A stretch of 62,984 nucleotides of DNA. Origin: Lachnospiraceae bacterium 10-1. GTDB lineage: Bacteria > Bacillota > Clostridia > Lachnospirales > Lachnospiraceae. Below, piece after piece: positions 56,243-62,984 of the stretch. The stretch is from contig KE159799.1 in assembly GCA_000403495.2 (NCBI GenBank), forward strand, positions 1,396,508 through 1,459,491. The letters are read 5' to 3'. The notes under the pieces are model-generated. The model worked only from the letters and a program-made list of their open reading frames with translations, made no database searches and was not told where the DNA came from. Made by a program: the position numbers and the translations under genes. Numbering within the stretch: the first letter of the stretch is position 1; every line of letters starts with the position of its first letter.

Positions 56243-57337
56243 ATGTCAAAAATTATTTTATCCGGTGACAGGCCTACCGGACGTCTTCATGTAGGACATT
56301 ACGTTGGTTCCTTAAAGCGCAGGGTTGAACTGCAGAATTCCGGAATATACGATAAAATTTTTATAATGATTGCAGATGCACAGGCGCTTACAGACAATGC
56401 CGAGCAGCCGGAAAAGGTGAGACAGAATATTATTGAAGTTGCCCTGGATTACTTATCCTGCGGACTTGATCCTGAAAAATCCACTCTTTTGATCCAGTCC
56501 CAGATCCCCGAGCTTTGCGAGCTCTCCTTTTATTATATGAATCTTGTGACAGTTTCCAGACTACAGAGAAACCCTACCGTAAAATCTGAGATTCAAATGC
56601 GTAATTTTGAAGCCAGTATTCCTGTGGGATTTTTTACTTATCCCATCAGTCAGGCGGCAGATATTACCGCTTTTCAGGCAACCACTGTTCCTGTGGGAGA
56701 AGACCAGCTCCCCATGATAGAGCAGACCAAAGAGATTGTACGCAAATTTAATTCCGTATATGGCGATACCCTGGTTGAGCCTGACGCACTGCTTCCTGAT
56801 AATAAAGCCTGCTTACGACTTCCCGGCATTGACGGAAAGTCCAAAATGAGCAAGTCCTTAAATAACTGTATTTATCTTTCCGACACAGAAGAAGAAGTCC
56901 GCAGGAAAGTAATGTCCATGTTTACTGATCCCAACCACCTGCAGGTATCAGATCCCGGTCAGGTGGAAGGCAATCCTGTATTTATTTATCTGGATGCTTT
57001 TTGTAAGGACGAATTTTTCGCTGAATATCTTCCTGAATATACCAATCTGGAAGAGTTAAAGGCCCATTACACCAGAGGCGGTTTAGGAGACGTTAAAGTA
57101 AAGAAATTCTTAAACAATGTGTTACAGGAGGAGCTTTCCGGCGTTCGCTCCAAAAGAAAAGAATGGGAAAAAGATATTCCTGCCGTCTATGAAATCCTTC
57201 ATAAGGGAAGTCTGAAAGCCCGGGAAGCTGCCGTTAAAACATTAGACAGCGTTAAAAATTCCATGAAAATCAATTATTTTGATGATCACGCCCTGATTAC
57301 CGGACAGTCAGAAAAATATGCACAGGAGAATGTATGA
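56243..57337 (+). CDS. trpS: Tryptophan-tRNA ligase
   Basis: This 364-aa class Ic synthetase has the HIGH-type PTGRLHVGHYVGSLKR and KMSKS-type GKSKMSKSLNN, with VGEDQLPMIEQTKEIV in between. It is longer than the B. subtilis enzyme (330 aa), mainly by loops after KMSKS and a C-terminal extension. The ribosome site AAAAGGAG is strong. Its stop overlaps the DUF5721 start (ATGA). Confidence 0.96.
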   Translation: MSKIILSGDRPTGRLHVGHYVGSLKRRVELQNSGIYDKIFIMIADAQALTDNAEQPEKVRQNIIEVALDYLSCGLDPEKSTLLIQSQIPELCELSFYYMNLVTVSRLQRNPTVKSEIQMRNFEASIPVGFFTYPISQAADITAFQATTVPVGEDQLPMIEQTKEIVRKFNSVYGDTLVEPDALLPDNKACLRLPGIDGKSKMSKSLNNCIYLSDTEEEVRRKVMSMFTDPNHLQVSDPGQVEGNPVFIYLDAFCKDEFFAEYLPEYTNLEELKAHYTRGGLGDVKVKKFLNNVLQEELSGVRSKRKEWEKDIPAVYEILHKGSLKAREAAVKTLDSVKNSMKINYFDDHALITGQSEKYAQENV

Positions 57338-57834
57338 AATCCTACCAGATTAAAGATGTAAAAAAGTTTATGAGTAAATTTCTTGGAGGCAGAGCTTTCG
57401 ATTGTTTCCTGCTGGCTGAGGCCACAATTACAACCTACAATACTTTTGTTATTGACGGTCATATAGTCAGAGAATTTTTCACAGGGGATATAAATGATGA
57501 GGGAGTTCTTCCCCCCTATGAGTTTTCCCAATGGGAGGATATCCGTCCCCGGTGCTTTGATTTAATAAAAGGAAAGCGTACCCCTGTTAATTTCAAATTT
57601 GTTTTACATTACAAACCGGAACAGATTGAAAAAATATTATCTGAAAATGAGGCCGGTATCTCCCTGCATGACATTAAAGCCTTTGTGCTGAATATAAAAT
57701 ACGATGGCAGTATGCTTACCTGCATTACTGCCACCGCTTTTCATACATTTCTTCCCGATAAAACCCCGGATAAACTCTGGGATAATCATATGACTCATTT
57801 TCTGGATGCTCTTGAAATGCCTTATGAGACCTGA
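57334..57834 (+). CDS. DUF5721 family protein
   Basis: This 166-aa protein, KSYQIKDVKKFMSKFLGGRA and later FFTGDINDEGVLPPYEFSQW, is of the DUF5721 type seen in Lachnospiraceae; its function is unknown. The ATG overlaps the trpS stop (ATGA), so the two are translated in coupling. No known motif. Confidence 0.75.
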   Translation: MKSYQIKDVKKFMSKFLGGRAFDCFLLAEATITTYNTFVIDGHIVREFFTGDINDEGVLPPYEFSQWEDIRPRCFDLIKGKRTPVNFKFVLHYKPEQIEKILSENEAGISLHDIKAFVLNIKYDGSMLTCITATAFHTFLPDKTPDKLWDNHMTHFLDALEMPYET

Positions 57835-57843
57835 TATTTCTAA

Positions 57844-58818
57844 TCACATAGAAGTATCCACTGCCGCTCCTTTCAAATCCTCGTCAAGCAGCTTCAGCTC
57901 CTCCAGCAGTTTTTTGACCTCTCTTTGAACTTCGCCCATTGTATCATCCATCTGTGTCAGGGCTTTGGTCACATACTCCGCATATTCGGCAGAGCTTTCC
58001 GCAAACTCTTTCCTGGACTCTTTCTCTTCCCTGGCATCTTCGATCTTTTCTTCCTCTTCTTCTTCCTTCTCGGCCTTTTCTTCCGCTGCTTCCTTCTTCT
58101 CTTCCATTTCCTCATCAATATGATCTTTGGCTTCATCAACCAGCATACCCACAATTTCCTCGCTGGCAGCTTCCATAATGTCCTCTGCCGCATTCTGGGC
58201 ATCAATCATTGCATGATATTTCAGCCTGTCAATCTGGGTACTGGAAATAGAAACCAGTTCCGCATGAATCGCATCTTTCGCATTCTGCCACTCCCCTGTA
58301 AGCCGCTCCTTTTCCTTCTTCATGTCCAAAGACTGCTCCCGGTACTCGGTAAACCCATCTGCCTCAAGCTGTGCAAGACGTTCCTGTTCCTCAGGGGTAA
58401 ATACAGACTCTGCATCCTCTCCTCTTTTCTGCGCATTTTCTTTTCTTTCAAGAAGCAAAAGATCCTGCTGCTCCTTCACCTCATCTGTAATTCCGTATCT
58501 ATCCCTCAATGCTTTTTGGGCATCTTCAATCTCTTTAAGCCCTTTTTCGGCTTCATACTTCTGATTTTGATATTCTCTGATCTTGTTTCTGCTTGATTCA
58601 ATACCTTCGTCTATTTTCCGATCGCCAGCCCATACGTCGCTTACCATCTTCATTGCCTGCTTTCTGGCATCCTGTCTTTTCTTTGTAATAGGATCAAACT
58701 TTTTATTTAAGTCTCCTGCAAAGATACTGTTTCCATTCTTTTTTTCTTGCGCCCCACCATTATGTCTGTCATTTAGGGTGTTATCACCCATAAAAATAGT
58801 ATTATTATGTACTCTCAT
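57844..58818 (-). CDS. Hypothetical coiled-coil protein
   Basis: The ATG at 58818 is preferred (GGAGG eleven bases upstream, family-like N-terminus RVHNNTIFMGDNTLN); another ATG lies at 58851. The 324-aa soluble protein is almost all charged helix: IREYQNQKYEAEKGLKEIED, a very Glu/Lys-rich stretch at about 240-275, and a last helix ending VDTSM. The N-terminal motif FAGDLNKKFDPI recurs in uncharacterised Lachnospiraceae proteins. No enzyme motif. It may be a structural or toxin-delivery-related helical protein; this is a guess. Confidence 0.65.
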   Translation of the reverse strand: MRVHNNTIFMGDNTLNDRHNGGAQEKKNGNSIFAGDLNKKFDPITKKRQDARKQAMKMVSDVWAGDRKIDEGIESSRNKIREYQNQKYEAEKGLKEIEDAQKALRDRYGITDEVKEQQDLLLLERKENAQKRGEDAESVFTPEEQERLAQLEADGFTEYREQSLDMKKEKERLTGEWQNAKDAIHAELVSISSTQIDRLKYHAMIDAQNAAEDIMEAASEEIVGMLVDEAKDHIDEEMEEKKEAAEEKAEKEEEEEEKIEDAREEKESRKEFAESSAEYAEYVTKALTQMDDTMGEVQREVKKLLEELKLLDEDLKGAAVDTSM

Positions 58819-59207
58819 AGATCCATCTACCTCCAAATCAGAATATTCCATTATCCTGTATCCTATTATTTATATCGGTATCTAACTAAAAATACTTAGT
58901 TTTACCGCCAAAAATGTAACGAATCACCTATAAATTGCCATAAAACTGAACAAAAAAGATTGCAATAATATTAAACAGCCATTATAATAAAACCAAAGCA
59001 TACGATTTCTTTAAGCAATGGCTTATTTAGCAGTTAAAGCTGCATCTTACAGAACAATCTGTTCTTAAATTTCTGAAATCCTGCTTTAAAACCCAATCAT
59101 TTAAACACAGCAGGAAATCTTACAGAATGGATTGCATTTGCAGCACAGCTTCACCTGGAAAAATCTGTATCTATTTTCTGTGTTTCCTGCCAGAAGGAGG
59201 AAGCTAT
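58819..59207. other. Intergenic region with small dyads
   Basis: This 389-base gap separates the divergent coiled-coil and Rpn-type genes. It holds a dyad AGAACA-ATC-TGTTCT (59051-59065), a possible operator, and CCTGC/GCAGG pairs near 59084 and 59110. No gene was seen. Confidence 0.5.
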
Positions 59208-60107
59208 ATGGAAAATAATGTAACCACAAAGTTAAAGAACTTAAACCTGGTGGATAAGTTCTTGTTTGACGAGACAATGGAAGACAGAGAGGCTTATCAG
59301 GCAGTCATCAGTATTTTGCTTGAAAACGAAACCGCGCTTCTTACAAAGCCGCAGACAGAAAAGGAACTGAGAGTTTCGCCGCAGCTGCGTCAGATCAGAC
59401 TTGACGTAGTCAGCATGGATGAAGAGAAAAAACTGTATTATACGGAAATGCAGAAGAAAAATACGGGAAACCTGATAAAAAGAAGCCGCTATTATCAGTC
59501 CCAGCTGGATGTGTCGCTTTTAGAGCCGGGAAGTACAGATTTTAATCTGCTGAATGACAGCTGTTTTATACTGATTGCTCCCTTTGATCTTTTTGGAAAG
59601 GGACTGTATCGGTACACCTTTGAAGGTATCTGCCGGGAATCCCCGGATCTAAAGATAAAGGACGGTGCAGTCAGGATTTTTATCAATACCAATGGAAGAA
59701 ATAAAAAAGACTTTTCACAGGAATTTCTGGATTTTATGGAATATATTAATAAAACAACTGATAAAACGGCCTTTGATACAAAAAGTAGTAAAATTAAGCT
59801 GATACACCGACAGGTTAATAAAATTAAACTTTCAGAAAAGATGGGGGTAAAGTATATGCAGAGATGGGAAGAAATAGCATATGCCAGAGAAGAGGGCAGA
59901 ATATATGGTAAGACCGAAGGAGAACTTCTAAAATTAATTAATCTGATATGCAAAAAAATCAAAAAAGGCCAAAGTCCAGAGGAAATAGCTGAAGTTCTGG
60001 AAGAAGAGATAGAAACAGTTCTGCCCATTTACAACCTGGCAGTGGGGTTTGCCCCGGAATACGACTGCGAAAAAATATTTAAGAAATACTACAGTTGCGA
60101 TTCTTGA
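59208..60107 (+). CDS. Rpn family recombination-promoting nuclease/putative transposase, intact
   Basis: The ATG at 59208 has AGAAGGAGG upstream. The 299-aa product has the PD-(D/E)XK core RLDVVSMDEEKKLYYTEMQK (Asp66, Glu80, Gln82), then NLIKRSRYYQSQLDVSLLEP and CFILIAPFDLFGKGLYRYTF. The C-terminus is a short helical region without the EGRKEG tract. Rpn proteins promote RecA-independent recombination and act as DNA endonucleases; some behave as defence or toxin factors. This is the only one of the window's three copies with the full core in an unbroken frame. Confidence 0.85.
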   Translation: MENNVTTKLKNLNLVDKFLFDETMEDREAYQAVISILLENETALLTKPQTEKELRVSPQLRQIRLDVVSMDEEKKLYYTEMQKKNTGNLIKRSRYYQSQLDVSLLEPGSTDFNLLNDSCFILIAPFDLFGKGLYRYTFEGICRESPDLKIKDGAVRIFINTNGRNKKDFSQEFLDFMEYINKTTDKTAFDTKSSKIKLIHRQVNKIKLSEKMGVKYMQRWEEIAYAREEGRIYGKTEGELLKLINLICKKIKKGQSPEEIAEVLEEEIETVLPIYNLAVGFAPEYDCEKIFKKYYSCDS

Positions 60108-60264
60108 CTTTATTTTTTGAATGTGATATTCTTTAATTCCTTTCGCATAAAGGAACATTTATAAACTACATACTTACCTGCGGTAATTCTCTGGCAAATC
60201 CCCAGAGACAGCAGACCGGCTTGGCAAGTTATAACAACTATAATACTACCAGGAGGAAGCAGTC

Positions 60265-61053
60265 ATGATCACTGCACAACACATTTCAAAGACCTATAAG
60301 GTCTCTAAACGTGATGCCGGATTTTCTTCGGCGTTCAAAGCTTTATTCCACAAAGAACATGAGTATATCCACGCTTTAAACGATGTTTCTTTCACGATTT
60401 CAGATGGTGAAATGGTTGGCTACATAGGGCCCAATGGTGCCGGAAAAAGCTCTACTATCAAAATCTTAAGCGGTATTCTTACCCCGGAAACGGGTACATG
60501 CTGCATAAACGGACTTATTCCCTGGAAAAATCGAATTGAACATGTGAAAAATATTGGCGTAGTTTTCGGCCAGCGCACGCAGCTTTGGTGGGATGTGCCT
60601 GTTCTGGATTCTTTTGAGCTGTTAAAAGAAATCTATCGTATCAATGCCCTCACCTACAAACAGAATTTAGAGCTGCTCTGCAATATGTTAAATCTTTCGG
60701 AGCTGTTAAAAACACCTGTCCGCCAGCTTTCCTTAGGGCAGAGAATGCGCTGCGAACTTGCTGCTTCTCTGCTTCATGATCCTGCCATTCTTTTTCTGGA
60801 TGAGCCTACTATCGGGTTAGACGCCGTATCCAAGCTGGCAGTCAGGGATTTTATCCTTAAAATAAATAAGGAAAAACATACAACCGTTATTCTGACCACC
60901 CACGACATGCAGGATATAGAAGCGCTTACCAACCGTGTTATTCTGATCGGAAAAGGGAAAATCCTTTTAGACGGAAATATTCATGATATAAAAAACGGGG
61001 ATGAAAGTACCGAAGAAGCACTGGCGGCTTTCTACCGCCATCATAATATTTGA
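60265..61053 (+). CDS. ABC transporter ATP-binding protein (ABC-2 exporter)
   Basis: This 262-aa ATPase has Walker A GPNGAGKSS, signature LSLGQRMR (with LSLGQ rather than LSGGQ), Walker B ILFLDEPTIGL and switch His LTTHDMQD. The N-terminal insert after the first strand (SAFKALFHKEHEYIHALNDV) is typical of the exporter group paired with PF06182 permeases (viologen/antibiotic or polysaccharide-type). First gene of three; AGGAGG precedes it. Confidence 0.9.
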   Translation: MITAQHISKTYKVSKRDAGFSSAFKALFHKEHEYIHALNDVSFTISDGEMVGYIGPNGAGKSSTIKILSGILTPETGTCCINGLIPWKNRIEHVKNIGVVFGQRTQLWWDVPVLDSFELLKEIYRINALTYKQNLELLCNMLNLSELLKTPVRQLSLGQRMRCELAASLLHDPAILFLDEPTIGLDAVSKLAVRDFILKINKEKHTTVILTTHDMQDIEALTNRVILIGKGKILLDGNIHDIKNGDESTEEALAAFYRHHNI

Positions 61054-61085
61054 AGGCCCGCTGACGCGGGCAGATAGGAGCACAT

Positions 61086-61889
61086 ATGAAAAAATACCTT
61101 GCTTTTTTCCGGCTGCGATTCAGCATGGGGCTTCAATATCGAACTGCCGCCCTTGCCGGTATTATTACACAGTTTGCCTGGGGGATTATGGAAATTCTTA
61201 TGTTCCGTGCCTTTTATCAGGCAGACTCATCTTCCTTTCCAATGACCTTTCAGGCCACCTGCAGTTATGTATGGATGCAGCAGGCCTTTTTGGCCCTGTT
61301 TATGGCATGGATGATGGAAAATGAAATTTTCGACTCTATTATAAATGGAAACATTGCCTATGAACTATGCCGCCCCATCAATGTCTATCACATGTGGTTT
61401 GCCAGAAGTCTTGCCAACCGTTTTTCCAAGGCAGTGCTTCGATGCCTTCCTATTTTACTGGCAACGGCCTTTATCCCCGCACCATATGGACTGATGCTCC
61501 CTGAAAGTCCTGCTGCCTTTTTCCTGTTTTTATTTACCCTGTTTATGGGCACGGGTGTAACGGTTGGCTTTTGTATGCTGGTTTATATGATCTCTTTTTT
61601 CACATTATCGCCCCAGGGCATCCGCATGGTAGCTGTGTCTGTAGTGGAATTTTTCTCAGGCGCAACTATACCCCTTCCTTTTTTCCCTGATCAGGTCCGA
61701 AAGGTTTTAGAATTACTGCCTTTTGCTTCCATGCAAAATGTACCCTTGCGCATTTACAGCGGTGACTTATCCGGAGCTGCTGCATGGCAGGCAGCCGGCC
61801 TGCAGCTTTTCTGGCTTTTTGCGCTTTTTAGTCTGGGACGGATAATTGATGCTCTTGCAATGAAAAAAATCACCATACAAGGTGGATGA
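61086..61889 (+). CDS. ABC-2 family permease (PF06182-type), subunit 1
   Basis: This 267-aa protein has six spans. KKYLAFFRLRFSMGLQYRTA and the ENEIFDSIINGNIAYELCRP loop are typical of PF06182. It pairs with the second permease and the ATPase to form an exporter; the substrate is unknown. It lies 32 bases after the ATPase gene with an AGGAG site. Confidence 0.85.
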   Translation: MKKYLAFFRLRFSMGLQYRTAALAGIITQFAWGIMEILMFRAFYQADSSSFPMTFQATCSYVWMQQAFLALFMAWMMENEIFDSIINGNIAYELCRPINVYHMWFARSLANRFSKAVLRCLPILLATAFIPAPYGLMLPESPAAFFLFLFTLFMGTGVTVGFCMLVYMISFFTLSPQGIRMVAVSVVEFFSGATIPLPFFPDQVRKVLELLPFASMQNVPLRIYSGDLSGAAAWQAAGLQLFWLFALFSLGRIIDALAMKKITIQGG

Positions 61890-61937
61890 ATCTGTAAATT
61901 TTCAGATGTATTTTTATTATAGAAAGGGGAATTTCAC

Positions 61938-62711
61938 ATGCGTTTATATGGGAAGTTTTTTGTAATGCAGCTAAAAAGTATTATGGAATATAAAACTTCA
62001 TTTTTTCTTTCCTGCATTGGTCAGTTTCTGGTATCTTTTAACGTGTTTTTAGGAATGTACTTTATGTTTCAGCGTTTTCACAATGTAAATGGATTTACTT
62101 ACAATGAAGTTCTTTTATGTTTCGGAATTACCCTTATGGAGTTTTCACTGGCAGAATCCGTTGCAAGAGGGTTTGACAACTTTGATTTTATGATAAGACA
62201 GGGAGATTTTGACAGGATTCTGGTAAGGCCCAGAAGTGAAATTCTTCAAATTTTAGGAAGCCGCATTGAATTCAGCCGGATCGGACGCATCCTTCAGGCT
62301 GTCGTAATGTTTTCCTATGGTTTTGCAGTCAGCCATATCAAATGGAACTGGGGAAAGCTGCTTACCGTACTTTTCATGCTGATTGGAGGTACTATCGTAT
62401 TTTGTGGGATTTTTCTCCTTTATGCCTCCCTCTGCTTTTTTACCATAGAAGGATTGGAGTTTATTAATGTTTTTACGGATGGCGCAAGGGAATATGGTAA
62501 ATATCCTGTATGCATTTACGGAAAAAGAGTACTGCTGTTTTGTACTTTCGTGATTCCTTATGCACTTATCCAATATTATCCACTACTCTACCTGTTAGGT
62601 CTGGGAAAGCCTTATTATTGTCTGCTGCCAGCTATTGCCTGCCTGTTTATTTTTCCCTGCCTGTTTTTCTGGAGGCTGGGAATAAAGCACTATACCTCCT
62701 GCGGTTCTTAA
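61938..62711 (+). CDS. ABC-2 family permease (PF06182-type), subunit 2
   Basis: This 257-aa protein with six spans resembles the previous permease: KSIMEYKTSFFLSCIGQFLV and the DFMIRQGDFDRILVRPRSEI loop. The GIFLLYASLCFFTIEGLEFI region is family-like. It ends the three-gene operon. The ribosome site is AAAGGGG. Confidence 0.85.
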   Translation: MRLYGKFFVMQLKSIMEYKTSFFLSCIGQFLVSFNVFLGMYFMFQRFHNVNGFTYNEVLLCFGITLMEFSLAESVARGFDNFDFMIRQGDFDRILVRPRSEILQILGSRIEFSRIGRILQAVVMFSYGFAVSHIKWNWGKLLTVLFMLIGGTIVFCGIFLLYASLCFFTIEGLEFINVFTDGAREYGKYPVCIYGKRVLLFCTFVIPYALIQYYPLLYLLGLGKPYYCLLPAIACLFIFPCLFFWRLGIKHYTSCGS

Positions 62712-62826
62712 TTTTTGATTATGGGATGTACCGCGGTTAGACTGTCCTCTTACAGCGTACCAGTTTTTTCTGTACACTTTTTATAGATTAATAAAGAATT
62801 TATCATAAATTTATGCATATTGAATA

Positions 62827-62855
62827 TTGTATACATGATACCGCATTGATAAAAT
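62827..62855 (+). promoter_or_regulatory. Outward-facing promoter-like sequence at the right end
   Basis: TTGTAT (62827-62832), 17-base spacer, TAAAAT (62850-62855). Transcription would enter the right terminal inverted repeat and leave the window. Otherwise 62712-62887 shows no gene or clear terminator. Confidence 0.5.
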
Positions 62856-62887
62856 AAGCACAAAGTAAAACAGCAAATGATATGTTA

Positions 62888-62982
62888 TTATAATCTCTCG
62901 GAATCCTGAGTGATTATAGTCAGCACAGTTGGCAGTGGACATTGAAAAGTGAATATTATCTGAAATGAATAAAAATAAATAT
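62888..62982. repeat. Right copy of the 95-bp inverted repeat that brackets the window
   Basis: Exact reverse complement of 1-95; the recombinase-like dyad maps to 62889-62918. Identity begins sharply at 62888. Only two further bases remain to the window's end, so its outer extent is unknown. Confidence 0.9.
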
Positions 62983-62984
62983 GA

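Noticed and set aside
57925-58596. Long plus-strand frame opposite the coiled-coil gene
   Set aside because: Leu/Phe-rich mirror of Glu/Lys codons; no ribosome site; the sense gene has proper start signals.
1-62984. tRNA or rRNA genes
   Set aside because: Intergenic gaps were read for cloverleaf and rRNA-like segments; none was found.

Overview
This low-GC window looks like chromosomal DNA from a Gram-positive anaerobe of the Clostridia, most likely Lachnospiraceae. Four things point there: a complete Firmicutes-type S10-spc-alpha ribosomal gene array; the order map / KOW-protein / infA / rpmJ; a duplicated TetM-like GTPase fused to an NYN domain; and family-typical small genes (DUF5721, CarD, ECF transporter, RACo-like ASKHA protein). 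The assignment rests on gene content read by eye. No rRNA or tRNA gene was seen.

Layout. 1-95 is an inverted copy of 62888-62982 (95 identical bases), so the window is bracketed by a repeat. 0.4-16.1 kb is accessory: a lipoprotein plus a membrane glycosyltransferase, a TetM-like/NYN protein with a histidine phosphatase, CarD, a catalytically gutted Rpn-type nuclease, GNAT, a MerR regulator with its operator, a PAS-CPBP protease fusion, an HD phosphohydrolase followed by a histidine-kinase remnant, an XRE regulator, and a scrap zone (14.7-16.1 kb) holding pieces of an IS200-like transposase, an Mrr-type endonuclease and a tyrosine integrase beside the 3' end of rpsI.

16.2-40.7 kb is the core. 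On the minus strand one reads from a strong promoter near 40.7 kb: rpsJ to rplP, rpmC to secY, adk, map, KOW protein, infA, rpmJ, rpsM, rpsK, rpsD, rpoA, rplQ. Further on are ecfA1-ecfA2-ecfT-truA-exonuclease, and then rplM-rpsI with their own promoter and terminator. A plus-strand DD-carboxypeptidase-like gene and a minus-strand membrane protein lie between rplQ and the ecf genes. Genes in the core make ribosome parts, the alpha subunit of RNA polymerase, the Sec channel, and vitamin uptake energisers.

40.7-62.9 kb is mixed: a nested palindrome cluster with two 80-base repeats, an Rpn-type nuclease gene broken by an in-frame TAG, putP, a very large TPR-GGDEF protein, an orphan flagellin-like gene with a housekeeping-type promoter, DUF1015, proB, a RACo-like activator, an RNA methyltransferase-like gene, the KtrAB potassium system, trpS, DUF5721, a coiled-coil protein, an intact third Rpn-type nuclease, and a three-gene ABC-2 exporter.

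No single obvious new defence or biosynthetic system is present. The strongest leads are the bracketing inverted repeat with a recombinase-like site inside it, the TetM-like/NYN fusion lacking the tetracycline-release loop, the PAS-CPBP fusion, three Rpn nucleases in three states of decay, the orphan flagellin next to a GGDEF protein, and the rearranged mobile-element debris at rpsI.
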